The notes beneath the pieces are model-generated. The model was not told the DNA's origin and made no database searches. It worked only from the letters and a program-made list of their open reading frames with translations. A stretch of 64,000 nt of DNA, taken from NCBI RefSeq assembly GCF_013368755.1, contig NC_049562.1, positions 5,208,001 through 5,272,000 of the forward strand, read 5' to 3'. Positions 54,824 to 64,000 of the stretch are shown here, piece by piece (the stretch's first letter is position 1; each line of letters begins with the position of its first letter). The stretch is from Talaromyces rugulosus. Taxonomy: Eukaryota > Ascomycota > Eurotiomycetes > Eurotiales > Trichocomaceae. Made by a program: the position numbers and the translations under genes.

Positions 54824-57269
54824 ATGGCGTACCCGGCGCCGCGACGGCCTCCGCAGCGAGGACCACCACCTGGTGGTTACGTACCTGACGACCTTGCGGG
54901 TGCCCCTGGATATAGGCCTCCTCCAGGAGGATCACGCTCACGCCCTCCGCCACCTCGAGGCTATCCCGATCCTAGAGGCCCCCCAGGCCCCCCGGGAGCC
55001 TCAGGGCCTCCAAGAGGCCACACCCCTAGAGGCTATGGACGAGGACCGCCACCAAATGGACGGGGCCCTCCTCCAGGTAGTCGGGGACCACCACCTCCAG
55101 GCCGAGGTGGTCGCCCTCCTCCCCGGCGCGGACCGCCTCCAAATGACCCATATGGCCCTCCCATGGGCGGATCACAACCTTCGAGACGACGAGGATCGGA
55201 TGACTTTGGCATGTCACGACAAATGGCCGACATGAACCTCTCTTCGCCGCCATCTCGTCCACACACATCGAACTCGTCCCGCCCGGATCGGAGACCGCCC
55301 CCGGACCGGGGTTATGGTTCTGAGTACGGTGATCCAAATGGCGGGTATCCTCCACCGCAGCGATCATACACAGACAGAGGAGCACCGCCGCCTTTGAAAA
55401 TACCAGGAAGAAGCGCTACAATGCCCATGGAGCCATATTCGGCTCCCGTTCGCTCACCAAAATACCCCGGGCAGTCAACATATGCTGAAGCTGCCGACTT
55501 TCCCACCCCACCTTCGGCGCCCGCAAATGATATGCTTGCTCCAAACGGCGGGCGCGATGAGCTGAAATACAAGACTTTCAGCACGTATGTACATCACGAC
55601 GTCTTTTCAGACTACTTCAAAGACCAAGGGGATGCGCACGATGAAGAGCTTGATATGCCTAATTTCGATGCAGCCCCATCAAACGAGCCTAATCACCGCC
55701 GCAACGGCAGCTTCGATAACCACCTGACGCCTGAAACACAGTCGCCAAAGGCCAACGCCTATTCTGCATACAGGCCATCTCCCACCGTAGAAAATACCAA
55801 CCAGTTTGCAGATGCCGGATTCCAGTTTGACTTGCCCGGTAATGGCAATGAGTCAATGGGATCTCACGGGCCGCCTTCCTACCGAACCAACCCACCAGGA
55901 GGATATGATTCCCCGGATAATCACAACCCGGATGCTCTGCCCGCTCATCCGCTTCCGTATCAAGCCCCGGGCTCTGGTGCAAAACCAGCCCCTGTCCGAC
56001 AGTACGGTGGACCACCGCAACCCGCTCCCCAGCCAGCTGCTCCACAACAAGCTCCCCCTGGACCAGCTGGTCGGCCGGGATCTCCGCCTATAACCAAGAT
56101 TGAGCTTGAGCGTTTGGAATTGACTGTTCGGCGCAACCCAGACGATTATAAGTCAGCATTGAAACTGGCCAAGAAATATGTCGAGGCCTCGAAAGTCTTG
56201 ATCGGGGAAGAAGGACGAGTGGATTCAAAGACGCGGTCCAAGAATAGAGAGAGATATGTCAACGACGCTCACAAGATCGTCAAGAGGCTTGTCCATGAAG
56301 GGTTTCCAGACGCCATGTTTTACATGGCAGATAGCTATGGGCACGGAGCTTTGGGATTGCAGGCAGACCCGAAGGAAGCTTTTAACTTGTATCAATCTGC
56401 CGCCAAAGCAGGCCACGCCGAAGCTGCATACCGTACAGCTGTCTGCTGCGAAATCGGCCAGGACGATGGCGGGGGTACGAGAAGGGATGCCGTCAAAGCT
56501 ATACAGTGGTATCAACGTGCTGCCAAGCTGGGCAATACGCCCGCAATGTACAAAATGGGTATCCTCTTGTTGAAGGGACTTCTTGGACAACAAAAGAATC
56601 CTCGAGAAGCCGTGACATGGCTCAAGCAGGCGGCGGATCGAGCTGACGAGGAAAACCCTCATGCTCTTCACGAGTTGGGGTTGTTATATGAAGGTCACAA
56701 CCCGGACTTTGCTCAGAGAGACGATCAGTATTCGAGGCAACTGTTTACGCAGGCTGCGGAATTGGGATACAAGTTTTCGCAGTACCGACTAGGCGTGGCA
56801 TACGAGTACGGTTACATGGGTCTTCCTGTTGACGCACGCCTGAGTATTGTCTGGTATACACGTGCGGCCGCGCAGGGCGAACACCAGTCGGAGCTGGCCC
56901 TGAGTGGATGGTACTTGACTGGCGCAGACACCATACTTCAACAAAGCGACACCGAAGCCTATCTCTGGGCCCGCAAGGCGGCCTCTGCCGGCTTGGCCAA
57001 GGCCGAGTATGCCATGGGCTACTTTACCGAGACTGGCATTGGCGTGCCATCGAACCTGGAGGATGCCAAGCGATGGTACTGGCGAGCAGCGTGTGAGTTT
57101 TTGTTATGTCACTTTCGTATAACTGTACTGACAATAGACAGCCCAAAACTTCAACAAAGCGCGAGAACGTCTGGAAGAGCTGAAAAAGGGCAGTGCCCGC
57201 ATGCAAAAGACGCGACTATCTCGATCGGCCGTGACCCAGCAAAACCCCAACGATTGTGTTTTGATGTAG
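54824..57269 (+). CDS. Chitin synthase activator, Skt5/Chs4-like Sel1-repeat protein with CaaX end
   Basis: Exons 54824-57092 and 57142-57269 give about 798 residues. The first ~150 residues are Pro/Gly/Arg-rich and disordered (RRPPQRGPPPGGYVP and similar). Sel1-type repeats fill about residues 430-760, for example MFYMADSYGHGALGL, AFNLYQSAAKAGHAEAAYRT, AIQWYQRAAKLGNTPAMYKM and YAMGYFTETGIGVPSNLEDA. The second exon ends NPNDCVLM; CVLM is a CaaX prenylation box, as in yeast Chs4/Skt5. These proteins recruit and activate chitin synthase at the bud neck or septum. Reading through without splicing would lose the CaaX box, which supports the intron (GTGAGT...CAG). Confidence 0.92.
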
Positions 57270-57519
57270 ACGCTGTCTCTTTAGAAAGAATATTGTTATA
57301 CATTTTGGTGGAGTGAGACTTGGACGCAACGTATATTCTTGTTGGTCGATTGGTTGATACCTGATACCCTGGTGTGCATTCACCATTCGGCATCAATCCT
57401 ACTTGTATTTTATTTCTGGAGTTGACTTGATTTGAAATGATCAATATCGCGTTGTCTATAGATTAGTGACTGTAACACCAGCTGTATTCAAAGCCATCTT
57501 CCTGGTAGTGACGATTAAA

Positions 57520-58482
57520 TCAAACACCGAAAACCTCCTTGAGTATCGTCACTGCCAAAGCATACATCTCCTCACGCCGCTCCCACTCCAGCGTTCCCTT
57601 TTCAGTCCCCTTATCGAACCCATGCGAAACCCCGCGCACCATCTCTCCAACAACCTTTCTCTTCCCATCCAGCTTCAACTTCTCCGCCAACGCCATCGCC
57701 TCCGGCGCCAACTTGTCGCCATCACAGGTGAGAATAGCTACTGTAAATGGGAAATCAGCGGTGTCAGCCAGCCCCGGCGACGCTCTGGTATCTGCATACA
57801 TGGCTGGATTAGGCAAGTAGCAGCCTTTGAACATCCGCGCTACATGTGGCGGAGCAGCACTGCCGCTGTCGCTGTCAGCCCCGCGAGGCGCCCTTTTGGC
57901 TTCTGGCGCAAGCGTCATGTCGACAACGGGGTAAAACGCCAGAACTGCAGCAAGTTGCTGCTGCTTCTGCTGCTGCTTTCGTAACGCGCTCGCCGCGACG
58001 AGGGCGAGGTTCCCACCTGAACTGAACCCAGACACTGCCACACGCGCCGTCGTCGATTTCTGCGTCATCGTATCAAAAACCCAGCGCAGCACATCCTCGA
58101 CATCCTCGACAGCGCCAGGGAACGGCGTCTCGGGAGCCTTGCGGTAATCAGCATCGAGCACGGCGATACCTATCTCGCTAGCCACGCGCGCGCAGAACAG
58201 GGTGTCGCTGCCGAGGGCGGGGAAGATGAAGCCGCTTCCATGCCAGTTGATCAGGATTTTGTTGTCAGTGTCGTGATGATGGTTTGGCGGTAAATACAGG
58301 TCGGCTTTGATGGAGCGGTGCTTGTCGCGAGAAGGGATGAGCACTCGTTGGCGTGTGTGTTTGTAGGCAAGTTGCGATTGCAGACGATCGCGGCGGAGGG
58401 GGAGGATGTCTGTGATCCACGAGATGAGGCGGAGGAGCGTGATGATGAGTTTTACTCGGAGATATTCAAAGTCCAGGGCCAT
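57520..58482 (-). CDS. Alpha/beta-hydrolase fold-3 (HSL-type) esterase
   Basis: A single exon encodes 320 residues. The N-terminus has a hydrophobic stretch (LRVKLIITLLRLISWITDIL) that may anchor it to a membrane. The oxyanion region reads INWHGSGFIFPALGSD, where HSL members usually have HGGG/HGGGF; here it is HGSGF. The nucleophile elbow is VAVSGFSSGGNLALVAA; the acid is likely in ILTCDGDKLAPEA and the His in GVSHGFDKGTEKGT. A Gln-rich run (KQQQKQQQ) interrupts the region after the elbow. A carboxylesterase or lactonase-like activity is expected; the substrate is unknown. Confidence 0.9.
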   Translation of the reverse strand: MALDFEYLRVKLIITLLRLISWITDILPLRRDRLQSQLAYKHTRQRVLIPSRDKHRSIKADLYLPPNHHHDTDNKILINWHGSGFIFPALGSDTLFCARVASEIGIAVLDADYRKAPETPFPGAVEDVEDVLRWVFDTMTQKSTTARVAVSGFSSGGNLALVAASALRKQQQKQQQLAAVLAFYPVVDMTLAPEAKRAPRGADSDSGSAAPPHVARMFKGCYLPNPAMYADTRASPGLADTADFPFTVAILTCDGDKLAPEAMALAEKLKLDGKRKVVGEMVRGVSHGFDKGTEKGTLEWERREEMYALAVTILKEVFGV

Positions 58483-59058
58483 TTTCTGGGGAGGGTTTTC
58501 AATTTTGTTTAATTGATTTTAAACTTGAGTATAAGTTTAATAGAAGGAGATGTTGGTTAGTTTGGTTATGCTAGCTGAGGGAATAATAATAGAAAAATAT
58601 AGCGAAGTGGTAACTTGACAGTACTTTGCTATTGGTTAATACTACGCAAAGTATTTATGTTTCACATTTCAATAGTTGGCCATGGGCGTGGCTGAGTCTA
58701 TTCTGAATGTGACATGGTATGACTATGTAGATAAGAGATAAGGGGTCCATTTTGGGTACGGTGGTAATTCCAACGTCCATACATAGGAAGCTAAACTAAA
58801 GAGACTAGAGTGTGGCAATTTATATGATCTCTATGACGATTTAGCAGGATATATGCCAAGCAGGATAACTTAAAACTACACGGAGTACACTTGTATCGAG
58901 AGACAATACATAACTAATTACATTGTAATACCATACTTAAAGAACTTATGTGGTATAATCGATTTCAAACATCCATTCTTCTTCGGCATTAAGTACAAAG
59001 CCACGGTACAATATACTGTAATGAAGCATGTGCAAATTCTTCTCTCCTGGACTGACTG
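58483..59058. other. AT-rich intergenic region with repeat copy 1
   Basis: Promoter side of the hydrolase gene, then AT-rich DNA carrying the first copy of the repeat described below. No gene is seen. Confidence 0.5.
58645..58787 (+). repeat. Direct repeat flanking the HNH gene, copy 1 (more GC-rich)
   Basis: About 143 bp, from CGCAAAGTATTTATG to ATACATAGG. It aligns with 60101-60239 in the same orientation. Shared words include CGCAAAGTATTTAT, ATTTCAATAGTT, GCTGAGTCTATTCT and GTGGTAATT. Confidence 0.78.
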
Positions 59059-59745
59059 CTAAGATTCCAATCCCATCCTTTGTTTCAGGTTACTTGCTAC
59101 TATTTTGGCAACCTCATCGTGTCCACCTATGTCAATGACACCATCACCATGAATGTGTTCCATAAGTTCCGGCAGAGTTTCCCTCTTTAAAGGAGATTTA
59201 GTAATCTCCTTAGTAAGTGCTGATAACCCTCTCTCTAGAAGATAGCCGCGTTGAACAGGCTCAACCCAATAATCAATTTTCTTTTCTGCCATTGCATACA
59301 TTCTCGCCACTGCATAGTGAAAGTAGGCATAACGTGGGGCAGGTCGAGGTCTGCCTTTGAAAGTTAACTCCTTTCCATGAATGACATCAAAGATGTTTGG
59401 CCCTTTTTTAGGTTGATTTTCATTCAGGAGTTGTTCATTCAATACCAAAGTCTCCCAACGGCCATGGTTGGAATCACCATTAGGAACAATGACAATGGAG
59501 AAATTTCGGAAATATGTAATAATGCGCTTGCTTATAAGCAAGCCATTTCGAGGAGAGTATAACTCACTCCCACCTCTTGTTCCAAATATCTTGAGCATAG
59601 CATCATATCCTAACGCCTGCGGGAAGAATTCAAACGACTCAACCATAGATGGCTCCATGTACTGTCCAGTGATATTGCACAATAGACCTTGATTATCTGA
59701 TCCTTGTGCATGGTGGTCTCGTATTAACATCTGGCGAAACGACAT
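59059..59745 (-). CDS. Degenerate HNH endonuclease-like protein
   Basis: A single exon encodes 228 residues from the ATG at 59745. The centre resembles the fungal HNH_2-type domain: LLCNITGQYMEPSMV at the CxxTG start and SELYSPRNGLLISKRI at the NGLLLS block. Two usual catalytic positions are changed: the first His block (normally AHIxP) reads FEFFPQ, and the I-H-x-x-F-D block reads IITYFRNF. Nuclease activity is therefore unlikely. The C-terminal half (RPRPAPRYAYFHYAVARMYA) is typical of fungal HNH proteins of unknown role. The open frame is intact. An upstream coding exon is possible but not clear. The gene is isolated in AT-rich DNA between two homologous repeats. Confidence 0.65.
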   Translation of the reverse strand: MSFRQMLIRDHHAQGSDNQGLLCNITGQYMEPSMVESFEFFPQALGYDAMLKIFGTRGGSELYSPRNGLLISKRIITYFRNFSIVIVPNGDSNHGRWETLVLNEQLLNENQPKKGPNIFDVIHGKELTFKGRPRPAPRYAYFHYAVARMYAMAEKKIDYWVEPVQRGYLLERGLSALTKEITKSPLKRETLPELMEHIHGDGVIDIGGHDEVAKIVASNLKQRMGLES

Positions 59746-60360
59746 ATTGAGATTTCTTGAACACCAGATTCAAGTACTGAAACCCGTGATCATGACTGAA
59801 AGCTTGATTCAATGTTATACATAGATAAACTTTATGACTGGATTTAAAAATATGCTTATATCTGGGAACCCCGCAATAACCCCGCAATCAAACCTCTTGA
59901 GTCATTTCTTGGCACGGTGGATTAGCTGTCCTTAACTAGTCCAAGCATATCGCAGAGTAGTTATTCATTAGTAGTGTAACTAGTGTTCTACCCTGGTTCC
60001 GTCCCGCACAACTCTAACTTATTGTAGACAGACAGGATGGTTAGGAGGTCAGAGCAATGATTATTCGATTGTCAAGCTAACTATGCAACCTACTGTACTG
60101 CGCAAAGTATTTATATTTCAAATTTCAATAGTTAGTTACAGTATAGCTGAGTCTATTCTAAAAGTAATAGGGTATAACTACATAGATAAAAGATAAGAAT
60201 TCTCTTTGGATACAGTGGTAATTTCAAGGCCCATATAGGTTGCTAGTTAGACTATTTCTAAACAAAATAAATTGATATATTCTATCTCGACAATCATATA
60301 GTATCTACACATATATGTCTAGGTTTGAAATATAAGCAGCGAAAAATAAGATCAATATCA
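59746..60360. other. AT-rich intergenic region with repeat copy 2
   Basis: Upstream flank of the HNH-like gene and 3' flank of the amidase gene. It contains the second repeat copy. No gene is supported; the ORF at 59693-59887 overlaps the HNH start region. Confidence 0.5.
60101..60239 (+). repeat. Direct repeat flanking the HNH gene, copy 2 (AT-shifted)
   Basis: About 139 bp, homologous to 58645-58787. At a dozen or more positions copy 1 has G or C where this copy has A or T, for example TTATG/TTATA, GTTGGCC/GTTAGTT, CTGAA/CTAAA, TATGAC/TATAAC and AAGAG/AAAAG. Only two or three sites go the other way. This is the direction expected from repeat-induced point mutation. Confidence 0.78.
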
Positions 60361-62454
60361 TCATAACTTCGACTCTCCATGCTGAAGAGAGCGCGCCTCG
60401 TCAATGACCTTGGCGACAGCAATGCATTTCTCTTCCTGCAACTTGGGCGTGATGAGCTGCACGCCCACGGGCATGCCTTGTACCAAGTTTATATCATCTG
60501 CGCGGTCAATTAATCACAAATAGGTTCAAACTATGAAGTGAGGCGGAAGAAAAAAAAAAAAAAAAAAAAAAAAACACATACATTGTTGATGGTTGAATTC
60601 ATCACCCTTATTCCTCGGTCGATGGTTCTTCCACTCGTCATCTGGGCGGTCCTTTTGTCTGTCCGCTGTCGTCACAGGTATCGCCAGCGCTGGGTAATCC
60701 AGCAAATTCCATATCGACGAGTATCCCACATACTGATGACTCTTCACCCATGTCCACGGCTTGTACCCGACCCAGGGCATGATGGGCATGATCAGGGCAT
60801 CCATCTCAGACGAGACCCACCGGCGCAGATACTCCGTTTCGTAGACGTGTTTGTCCGCGTTGAGCTGATTTATTAACACAGAACCTTTTTTAAAATGCAG
60901 AAAAAGAACATACTTGGTGCGCTTGCTCTATTGTCAACTTGTTCTCGGGCTTTCCAACGAGCATGCCGTCGATCAAAGGCTCGCCGCTGAGTTCGCACAG
61001 CTTTCGACACCCTTCGCCGCCATCAGCTAAAATAGCCGTCTCCCAGAGTTTATAAGCATAGGCATGAGTCGAAGCATCCCATTCAAATACTAAACAGAAT
61101 TAATATGGAACTTAAAAACAGAACAGAGAAAAAAAATACCTTCGTGACCTGCAGCTCGCAGAGCATCAGCCACTTCTCTAACTGCTCTCGCAACCGGGGG
61201 CTGCACTTTGACCACGCCGTCGTCAATAATGTACCCAATTTTTAGTGTCTTGGTCGTCGTGCACAGTTCTGACTTCCACGGCATGGGTATGACCTGTGGG
61301 TCAATCTCCCATGGTTTCGCCGCCGGTAGAGCCTCCATGTATTTTTCTATAGCTGTCAGGGACCGCGACATGGGTCCGGCAACTGAGCGAATAGTGTCTT
61401 GTCGGGGACTACACAGCAAAAATTAGTCTGAAACAAACTCGAGCAGAGATAATTCTCACCCATTTCGCTCGTACGGTTGTCTACCGGTGCTCGGCGACAG
61501 TCCGTACAAGCCACACATATTTGCCGGAATGCGAATGGAACCGCCAATGTCTGTCCCAATGCCGAGTATACTGCCTCTACCACTAATCAAAGCGCCTTCA
61601 CCCCCGGAGCTTCCCCCGGAAATCAAGTTCCGGTTAATTGAAGAAACGCACTGTCCAAAGACGTGGTTATAAGAGTCTGACATCTGCAGGCTGGTGTCAA
61701 TGTTCACTGCGAACTCGGATACGTGCATGAACCTAAAAAATATAGACAGTACGTACCATCATCGATTGTGGAACGTTGGTTTTGACATATAACACAGCAC
61801 CCAATCGGCGTAGCGTTGCGGCTGCATTGCCATCCTGCATTGCCGGCTTGTTTGTGAGACCTACCCATCCTGTAAGACCTGTCAGTTTTGTGATGGACTA
61901 GTTCAATTTGAATTCAAAGCTGTCCTGTTTCCTGGGAGTAGTCCCCTCTTTTTTTTTCTTTTCTGTCTTTCCACTTTGAGAAGGGTGCACTGTGACTTCA
62001 ACGTACCAATGCATGTATCTACTCCTTCTACGCCAAACAAATCCTTGATAGAAACGGGCAGGCCGTGCAGCGGGCCAACCGTCTCCCCTGTCCTTCGCAA
62101 GTGCTCGTCTAGCTGTGTGGCACGTGTAAAGGCATCTTCAAAGAAGATCTCGGTGCAGCACGTCGTCAGCTGATGTAGCAGTGCCGCTCTTTTGGCAAAG
62201 GCTTTCGTGACTTCCAGCGACGACAGCTGCCGGCTCGCCAGTTTGCGCAGCAAGGCATTGATGTCTGATATCTCGGTGATGGCGAGTTCGCGTGGCGATA
62301 AGAGCTTGTTGCTGCTGTTCCGGATGTATGCTACCGCGTCCGGCGCGTCCTCGACAGAGGGGACTGATTGCAGCCGCCATTCTGGAGGAATTAGGGACGC
62401 CTGCGCAGATCGCTTGCTGCGGGCGCGGTCTTGATACGAAGCAGCAGCCGACAT
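60361..62454 (-). CDS. Amidase (amidase-signature family) with C-terminal SKL
   Basis: Seven exons, 62454-62007, 61869-61757, 61683-61460, 61408-61140, 61089-60914, 60864-60582 and 60497-60361, give about 549 residues. The Ser-Ser-Lys triad is present: Lys137 in LPVSIKDLFGV, Ser212 in ISGGSSGGEGALISG and Ser236 in LGIGTDIGGSIR, with the 24-residue spacing seen in fatty-acid amide hydrolase. Other family blocks are PLHGLPVSIKD and GLYGLSPSTGR. The protein ends HGESKL; SKL is a canonical peroxisomal targeting signal. It should hydrolyse amides to acids and ammonia; acetamide, fatty amides or others cannot be told apart. Intron 6 carries a run of about 24 A on the plus strand right after the donor. 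Confidence 0.93.
60550..60573 (+). repeat. Mononucleotide A run in an amidase intron
   Basis: About 24 consecutive A (T on the coding strand) inside the sixth intron of the amidase gene, close to its donor. Length in the assembly may be inexact. Confidence 0.7.
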
Positions 62455-63124
62455 GGCCTGAGTCTATATATTGCTTCGTATCCAAGTTCCGATGTCTGGA
62501 ACAGCCGGGATCAGTGGGACGATGTACCAATGAGCGCAAGAAAGAGGGTTAAAAGCGAGCAATGGCAGCAGCGGGGGAATCAACGAGTCTCTAATAATAT
62601 ATGTAAGTGGACATGGCGGAAGAAGACGGGCCTGGCTTCGCTGGCGCAACTAATACATGTACGCGTGGTGGGGTCGTGGCTGGAAAGAAGGTGAGTTGAT
62701 GATAGAGGATCGCGATGGCAAGTAACTACCGAGCTACTAGACGAACTGGTGGTGCCTGACAGAATAGGCAGGAGCCCGCAGGAACTCCACGTTCTGCACT
62801 CGTCCCGACTGGGAACTATGCTCGTGGGCTGCCGGCTGGTTCGGGCAGGTGCCAGGGTAGGTAGCCTTCCCAAAGCGGCAACCGACCCAGCTGGATGGGA
62901 CCGTTGCGGGGGCTTCCCGGTCGGCGTGTGGGCCCGACCCGTACAATCTGGCCAATGGTGTCGCATCGGCAACAATACATAGTCCGGACAATCAAACAAT
63001 TCCATTGAATTATACTTTGTCATTTAGTATATGATGCTGGTATATATAGATATATATGGATATATAATAGAAGAAAATACAGTATATGTCGTGTCCCACC
63101 AATGAAAAAAAAAAAAAAAAAAAT
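62455..63124. other. Intergenic region upstream of the amidase gene
   Basis: Contains the amidase promoter and the 3' flank of the transcription-factor gene, with an A16-like run at 63106-63122. ORFs on both strands are without recognisable content. Confidence 0.5.
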
Positions 63125-64000
63125 TCACGCTAGCCCGTCGGCGCGCCACTTCTCCTCGCATCGTGCCTGCCCGTCTGGGTAATGTGGAAAGTCCGACTCT
63201 TGACAGTTGCGCCAGTAGTTGCGGACTATCTCGCACTGCTGCGCGTGCGTGGCGTTGATGCCCGCCAGGTATGCCGTCGCCGCCAGGTGGATGTAGATGC
63301 CGGACGTCGGCGGGATCGAGGAAATCGCCCGGCACGCCTGGTCGACTGCCGACGAGAGAGCCCGTTGTCGTGATGGCGAGTTTGCATCACCTATCCGGCT
63401 CAGGATGGCAATCGCCGCGGTGCAGCGCCAGGCGCCCGTCGTCAGATCCGCCACTGAAGCGTTAGCTTCTGGCTCGGCTCGTAGTAGTTGGTCGACAGCT
63501 TCGAAACTTAGGTTGAGCCCATCGAGGCTGGCTTCTGTATTGGACAGCGTTACAAAAAGGCGGAAAGTGTCTGGCGGACAGCCAACCCTGGCAAAGAAGC
63601 CGTCCATTAGCGTCTCCCGATGCCAGTCGTCGAATATCAGACCGCGACTGCCTCTGATGATAGCGCCCATCGTGTCAAACCACACCAGGTGGGCGACGAT
63701 ATGGGTCAGGCCGCTAATATCGCGCGACAGCTGGTCGAGATCGGCCTTGCTGCGGCAGTGGATATCCAGCAAGGAGCGTGCCCCTTTGAGATGGCGCTGC
63801 CATTCCCCAAAGGACCCATCACATACTTCGAAAAAGGCAAAGGCTGCTATTCCAAACAATGCAACTGGGTGGGCCTCTTCAACAGCCTCGGCTAGCTCCA
63901 TCAGCGCCGCGACATGGAAACGCACGGCGTCCATAGACGACTGTTCCGGCGAGCCGACAGTAACGTAGCCTTGCATTCGTGCGCGCACAAAATCCCAGAT
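63125..64000 (-). CDS. Fungal-specific transcription factor, C-terminal part
   Basis: The frame is open from the right edge to the stop at 63125, giving 292 residues of the C-terminal domain. The sequence, with FHVAALMELAEAVEEAHPVA, HLKGARSLLDIHCRSKADLD, HLVWFDTMGAIIRGSRGLIF and ATAYLAGINATHAQQCEIVR, matches the fungal transcription factor domain 2 that follows a Zn2Cys6 DNA-binding domain. The DNA-binding part is outside the window. It is on the same strand as the amidase gene, 670 bp upstream of it, so it could control it, but nothing in the sequence proves this. Confidence 0.85.
   Translation of the reverse strand: MWDFVRARMQGYVTVGSPEQSSMDAVRFHVAALMELAEAVEEAHPVALFGIAAFAFFEVCDGSFGEWQRHLKGARSLLDIHCRSKADLDQLSRDISGLTHIVAHLVWFDTMGAIIRGSRGLIFDDWHRETLMDGFFARVGCPPDTFRLFVTLSNTEASLDGLNLSFEAVDQLLRAEPEANASVADLTTGAWRCTAAIAILSRIGDANSPSRQRALSSAVDQACRAISSIPPTSGIYIHLAATAYLAGINATHAQQCEIVRNYWRNCQESDFPHYPDGQARCEEKWRADGLA

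Overview
This 64 kb window is nuclear DNA from a filamentous ascomycete, most likely a eurotiomycete of the Aspergillus/Penicillium/Talaromyces type. Genes carry 50-70 nt introns with GTANGT donors. The gene set includes a fused bioDA, a RID/Masc1-type cytosine methyltransferase, a methylcitrate cycle, a SLN1/TcsB histidine kinase, a fungal GH3 beta-glucosidase and an ABC-F New1/Elf1 ATPase. I re-read splice junctions by eye; exon coordinates are in each entry. I found no rRNA, tRNA, CRISPR array or intact transposon.

Layout. 1-8.6 kb: 5' part of an Msc7-like aldehyde dehydrogenase, an HhH-GPD DNA glycosylase, an orphan gene, an AT-rich stretch and a dmtA/rid methyltransferase gene with a tandemly duplicated leader. 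9.3-29.1 kb: a metabolic block of 2-methylcitrate dehydratase, an LtrA membrane protein, bioF, bioDA, an unrecognised coiled-coil gene, bioB, a FAT1-type acyl-CoA synthetase, 2-methylcitrate synthase and 2-methylisocitrate lyase. 29.8-33.2 kb: New1/Elf1-like ATPase. 33.6-39.6 kb: accessory DNA with an amidase fragment, a tandem duplication of a DUF3632-like gene that also carries the tail of the neighbouring esterase gene, a telomere-like repeat and the full esterase. 40.7-57.3 kb: GH3 beta-glucosidase, a small Dabb-domain gene, tcsB, complex I B8 subunit, mitochondrial pyruvate carrier, a secreted IgE-binding-like protein, cbp4 and a Skt5/Chs4-type Sel1-repeat protein. 57.5-64 kb: alpha/beta hydrolase, a degenerate HNH gene between two repeats that differ in a RIP-like way, an amidase ending in SKL, and the C-terminal part of a transcription factor.

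Most notable idea. The 9.3-29.1 kb block holds three methylcitrate-cycle enzymes, which dispose of propionyl-CoA, and the complete fungal biotin route. BioF ends in PKL, and the acyl-CoA synthetase beside bioB ends in AHL; both fit the peroxisomal targeting pattern. Peroxisomal beta-oxidation can supply both pimeloyl-CoA and propionyl-CoA. CCTCGG/CCGAGG hexamers, the core reported for the fatty-acid regulators FarA/FarB, occur upstream of prpD, twice in tandem between bioF and bioDA, upstream of the synthetase gene, and between mcsA and mclA. I read this as a possible fatty-acid-linked biotin/propionate neighbourhood. That is inference from sequence and needs comparative and expression tests.
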